This document shows, one piece after another, positions 6,255 through 8,584 of a stretch of DNA of 8,584 bases. The notes under the pieces are model-generated. The model was not told where the DNA came from, searched no databases, and saw only the letters and a list, made by a program, of their open reading frames with translations. Position 1 is the first letter of the stretch. The number at the start of each line of letters is the position of its first letter. The stretch comes from JBDUDR01 sp040002845. Lineage in GTDB: Bacteria > Actinomycetota > Actinomycetes > Propionibacteriales > Nocardioidaceae. The DNA lies in NCBI GenBank assembly GCA_040002845.1, contig JBDUDR010000125.1, forward strand, positions 1 through 8,584. The letters are read 5' to 3'. Made by a program: the position numbers and the translations under genes.

Positions 6255-7874
6255 GTGGGGTCTCTCCGCGCCGGACGCCTCCTGGACATCATGGATGTGC
6301 TCCCCGATCGACCGCGACGGTCGTGCTGTCGTGTAGGCCACCAACCCGACGAGGGCGATCACCACCATCACCGTGAGCGTCACCCAGTCCAGGTTGAACA
6401 GGGCGCCGCGGGGACTGTCCAGACCGGTTGGAGCGACCACGTTGACCAACATGATCGCGAGGTAGGCGGCTGCCACGATGGTCACCGGCCATGCCCAACG
6501 ACCCAGCGTGAACTGGCCCTCCCCGACCCAGCCACGACTGCGCGCCACGATCGCACCGATCACCGTGAGCAGGAACGAGAGGTAGATGCCGCTCACTCCG
6601 AACGAGACCAGCGCGGTGAGCGCCGACACCTGCGCAGGGTAGGTGATGAACCCGATGCTCACGTCCTTGTCCGGCGTCAGGTTGACCAGCAGGGTGAACC
6701 CGATCGGCACCAGCGCACCGAGAAGAAGCGCGTTCACCGGGGTGTGGAACCGGCGCGACACCCGCGAGACGATCTTGCTACCGGGAATCGCTCCGTCCCG
6801 CGCGAACGAGAACGCCAGCCGGGCGCCGGCCCCCTGGACGGACGAGCCGCACGAGAAGAACGCGAAGATCACGAGCAGCAGGAGCAGGTCGTTCAGCCAG
6901 CTCGCCGAGATGTTCGAGGAGAGGATGTACGGCACTCCGCCCTCCAGCGAGGTCGCCTTGGTGTATCCCGCCGGGTCCTTTGGGGTGGCCAGCAGCAGTG
7001 AGGCGACGAGCACGAAAGAGGTGAGCCCACCGATCAACAACGCCGATCGCATGGCCCGCGGCACCTGGCGAGACGCGTCCTTCGTCTCCTCGGCGACGTC
7101 GCCGGCGGACTCGAAGCCGTAGAAGATGTACACGTGCGCGAGGATCGCCACCAGCGCGGCTCCCGTCCACCAGTTGCCGCCGAAGTCGACCCCGAGCGAG
7201 TTTGAGCTGGCTGACTCCGCACCCTGACTCGAGAACAAGAACCCGAGACCGTGGTGGAAGCCGGCGACGCCGAGGATGATCGCGATGCCGAACGTACCGA
7301 CGATTTCGACGTAGGTCCCGAACCCGGCCACTCGGCCCATCATCTTCGCGCCGATGATGTTCAGGCTCGTCTGCACGGCCAGCAGGGCCAGCGTGAGCAG
7401 CAGGATCGTCGTATGACTCGTCGGGTCCAGGGTCGTCCCGAACCAGTTGTTTGCCAGGCTGGTGACGTACGGGACAACGCCCGTGTCGACGGCTGCGACG
7501 GTCACGAGCAAGGCGATCCCGTAGAACCAGCCGACCCACCAGCCGTACTGCGGGCCCACCGCGTACTTGCTGTACTGGTAGAGCGCGCCCGCGACGGGAT
7601 AGTGGCTGCCGAGCTCACCGAAGACCAGCGCCACGAAGAGCATGCCGATGACCACGATCGGCATCAGCCACAGGTACCTCGGCCCGCCCGAGCCCACCCC
7701 GAAGACGAACAGTGAATAGATGCCGACCATCGGCGACAGATACGTGAAGGCGACGCTGAAGTTGGCAAACCGGCTCAGTACGCGGGACAACTCCTGCGTG
7801 TAGCCCAAGGCGGCGAGGCGGCCGGAGTCCGGATCCTCGCTGCGTGGTGTGGCGGCTGACTCCTGTGTTGCCAT
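6252..7874 (-). CDS. APC-superfamily amino acid permease (ACT-like), 12 TM
   Basis: This 540-residue inner-membrane secondary transporter probably imports an amino acid, amine or related cation. After a hydrophilic 20-residue N-terminus, GYTQELSRVLSRFANFSVAFTYLSP (24-48) matches the start of the amino acid/choline transporter branch of the APC superfamily. FGELGSHYPVAGALYQYSKY (85-104) and GFESAGDVAEETKDASRQVPRAM (253-275) are its conserved loops. Hydrophobic segments lie near 37-60, 67-88, 111-135, 155-175, 185-206, 236-254, 277-297, 325-345, 377-398, 415-443, 461-481 and 495-516, giving twelve. SFARDGAIPGSKIVSRVSRRFHTPVNA (356-382) is the typical loop before TM9. The start is ATG 7874 because of the strong AGGGAGGAA just upstream; the open frame to 8045 is antisense to the neighbouring hydrolase. 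The substrate cannot be read from sequence. It is divergent from the hydrolase and followed closely by the DUF72 gene. Confidence 0.95.
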   Translation of the reverse strand: MATQESAATPRSEDPDSGRLAALGYTQELSRVLSRFANFSVAFTYLSPMVGIYSLFVFGVGSGGPRYLWLMPIVVIGMLFVALVFGELGSHYPVAGALYQYSKYAVGPQYGWWVGWFYGIALLVTVAAVDTGVVPYVTSLANNWFGTTLDPTSHTTILLLTLALLAVQTSLNIIGAKMMGRVAGFGTYVEIVGTFGIAIILGVAGFHHGLGFLFSSQGAESASSNSLGVDFGGNWWTGAALVAILAHVYIFYGFESAGDVAEETKDASRQVPRAMRSALLIGGLTSFVLVASLLLATPKDPAGYTKATSLEGGVPYILSSNISASWLNDLLLLLVIFAFFSCGSSVQGAGARLAFSFARDGAIPGSKIVSRVSRRFHTPVNALLLGALVPIGFTLLVNLTPDKDVSIGFITYPAQVSALTALVSFGVSGIYLSFLLTVIGAIVARSRGWVGEGQFTLGRWAWPVTIVAAAYLAIMLVNVVAPTGLDSPRGALFNLDWVTLTVMVVIALVGLVAYTTARPSRSIGEHIHDVQEASGAERPH

Positions 7875-7878
7875 TGCA

Positions 7879-7887
7879 TTCCTCCCT
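7879..7887 (-). promoter_or_regulatory. Shine-Dalgarno of the permease gene
   Basis: AGGGAGGAA on the minus strand lies four bases before ATG 7874 and decides this start against longer in-frame options. A second, out-of-frame ATG lies 5 bases upstream of the true one and overlaps the end of this site. Confidence 0.8.
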
Positions 7888-7920
7888 CGGCAACCCCGCG
7901 GCCCAATCATGCACCGTTCG

Positions 7921-7926
7921 TAGACT
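7921..7926 (+). promoter_or_regulatory. TANNNT -10 box for a leaderless hydrolase transcript
   Basis: TAGACT (7921-7926), six bases, then ATG 7933. There is no Shine-Dalgarno in the 58-base divergent gap (7875-7932) on this strand. The spacing would put the transcription start on the A of ATG. No -35 is recognisable. The permease promoter must also lie in this gap or inside the hydrolase gene; I find no convincing hexamer for it. Confidence 0.55.
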
Positions 7927-7932
7927 GCACGC

Positions 7933-8544
7933 ATGGCCGCACCCTTCGGAGGACTCCCCACTCGGTGGCCGGCCACTGGTGGCAACTCGGAGGGCTCATC
8001 GAAGGTCGCGATCATCCTGCCCGGTGTCGCGTACGCCCCGAACATGGCGCTGCTCGATCTGTGCCGGCAGGCGCTGGTCTCGCGAGGCTGGACGGTCCAG
8101 CAGATCTGGTGGGATGCACCTCGCCTCGAGGATGCCGACGAGATGATCGAGTGGGTGGACGGTCAGGCCGAATCGGCCATCGCTTCCGAGCCGGACGCGG
8201 ACCGGGTGCTGCTGGTCGGCAAGTCGCTGGGTTCACTCGGATGCCTGGCCGCTGCTCGACACGGTCTGCCGGCAACCTGGCTTACCCCGCTGTTGGATCA
8301 GCCGCGTGCCGTACACGCCCTTCGTCATCGAACCGCCCCCAACCTGCTGGTCGGCGGCACAGCGGACTCGAGTTGGACCGCAAGCTCTGTCTCCGGTCTC
8401 GGCGACGAGGTGCTGGAGGTTCCGGACGCCACGCACTTCCTTGACCTGCCGGGGGATGTCGTGGCGTCGGCACGGATCATGGTCGACCTGGCCAGAGCCG
8501 TCGCCAGCTTCCTGGATCAACTCGGCGTCGGCTCACACCTCTAG
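7933..8544 (+). CDS. Small alpha/beta-hydrolase-fold protein
   Basis: The 203-residue product is a compact alpha/beta hydrolase with no signal peptide or membrane segment. KVAIILPGVAYAP (24-36) is the first core strand with its oxyanion-side turn. VLLVGKSLGSLGC (92-104) is the nucleophile elbow (G-K-S-L-G) with Ser98. NLLVGGTADSSW (137-148) supplies Asp145, and VPDATHFLDLPG (163-174) supplies His168, so the triad is complete and correctly spaced. At about 200 residues it is near the minimal fold and lacks a sizeable lid domain, like other small serine hydrolases of the family. The substrate is unknown: esterase, thioesterase or a related hydrolase are all possible. ATG 7933 is favoured by the -10 box exactly six bases upstream. 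It is divergent from the permease with a 58-base gap; a shared role is not shown. Confidence 0.88.
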   Translation: MAAPFGGLPTRWPATGGNSEGSSKVAIILPGVAYAPNMALLDLCRQALVSRGWTVQQIWWDAPRLEDADEMIEWVDGQAESAIASEPDADRVLLVGKSLGSLGCLAAARHGLPATWLTPLLDQPRAVHALRHRTAPNLLVGGTADSSWTASSVSGLGDEVLEVPDATHFLDLPGDVVASARIMVDLARAVASFLDQLGVGSHL

Positions 8545-8584
8545 GAACATCCTGAGAGTTCGAGCCACCCGGATCATCGTGGCC
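8533..8584 (-). CDS. Possible 3' end of a convergent gene, partial
   Basis: On the minus strand an open frame enters from the right edge and ends with TGA at 8535-8533, reading ATMIRVARTLRMFLEV. It would overlap the hydrolase 3' end by 12 bases, which is common for convergent actinobacterial genes. Only 16 residues are visible and no family can be named. It may be chance. Confidence 0.25.
   Translation of the reverse strand, partial: ATMIRVARTLRMFLEV

Noticed and set aside
5685..7001. Long plus-strand open frame (438 codons) opposite the DUF72 and permease genes
   Set aside because: It spans two well-supported minus-strand genes and their junction, and its product is a low-complexity run of Arg, Gly, Pro, Gln and Glu with no motif. 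This is a typical shadow frame of GC-rich coding DNA.
7875..8045. N-terminal extension of the permease to an upstream in-frame start at 8045
   Set aside because: The extra 57 residues are antisense to the hydrolase N-terminus and not transporter-like, while ATG 7874 has a strong Shine-Dalgarno.
1..8584. Mobile element, CRISPR, tRNA/rRNA or riboswitch
   Set aside because: No regularly spaced repeats, transposase or integrase motifs, tRNA-like cloverleaf or recognisable riboswitch core was seen. Non-coding gaps are all 101 bases or shorter.

Overview
This GC-rich window, with dense coding, frequent GTG starts and long open shadow frames, comes from an actinobacterium. The phosphofructokinase and the class II (mycobacterial-type) DAHP synthase point to the high-GC Actinomycetia. 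A relative of Nocardioides or Kribbella is plausible, but that is a guess from remembered protein similarity. I see no rRNA, tRNA, CRISPR array, insertion sequence or phage gene. Apart from the terminal genes and the ECF/VOC pair, this is chromosomal metabolic territory.

Layout. (1) Positions 1-1741, plus strand: the 3' part of an ECF sigma factor gene. It overlaps by 8 bases a gene for a protein with three VOC (glyoxalase-fold) domains and a short N-terminal segment that looks characteristic of sigma-linked VOC proteins. (2) Positions 1742-1828: a short convergent spacer with GC-rich inverted repeats. (3) Positions 1829-5289, minus strand, read from right to left: a 6-phosphofructokinase whose active-site residues predict use of pyrophosphate rather than ATP, then class II DAHP synthase (first step of the shikimate pathway), then a low-specificity L-threonine aldolase. 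Together they touch glycolytic flux, PEP drain into aromatic amino acids, and threonine/glycine metabolism. (4) Positions 5391-7874, minus strand: a 12-TM APC-superfamily amino acid permease followed after 9 bases by a DUF72 protein. (5) Positions 7933-8544, plus strand and divergent from the permease: a small alpha/beta hydrolase with an intact Ser-Asp-His triad. The last bases may hold the 3' end of a further minus-strand gene.

The most notable pattern is in how translation starts. Genes with a clear Shine-Dalgarno sequence (VOC protein, phosphofructokinase, permease) contrast with four genes lacking a convincing one (hydrolase, DUF72, DAHP synthase, threonine aldolase). Each of those four has a TANNNT -10 hexamer ending exactly 6 or 7 bases before the start codon, the signature of actinobacterial leaderless transcripts. 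The apparent minus-strand operons would then also contain internal promoters. One of these -10 boxes reuses the permease stop codon TAG. I found no clearly undescribed system. The sigma/triple-VOC pair is the best candidate for poorly understood biology.
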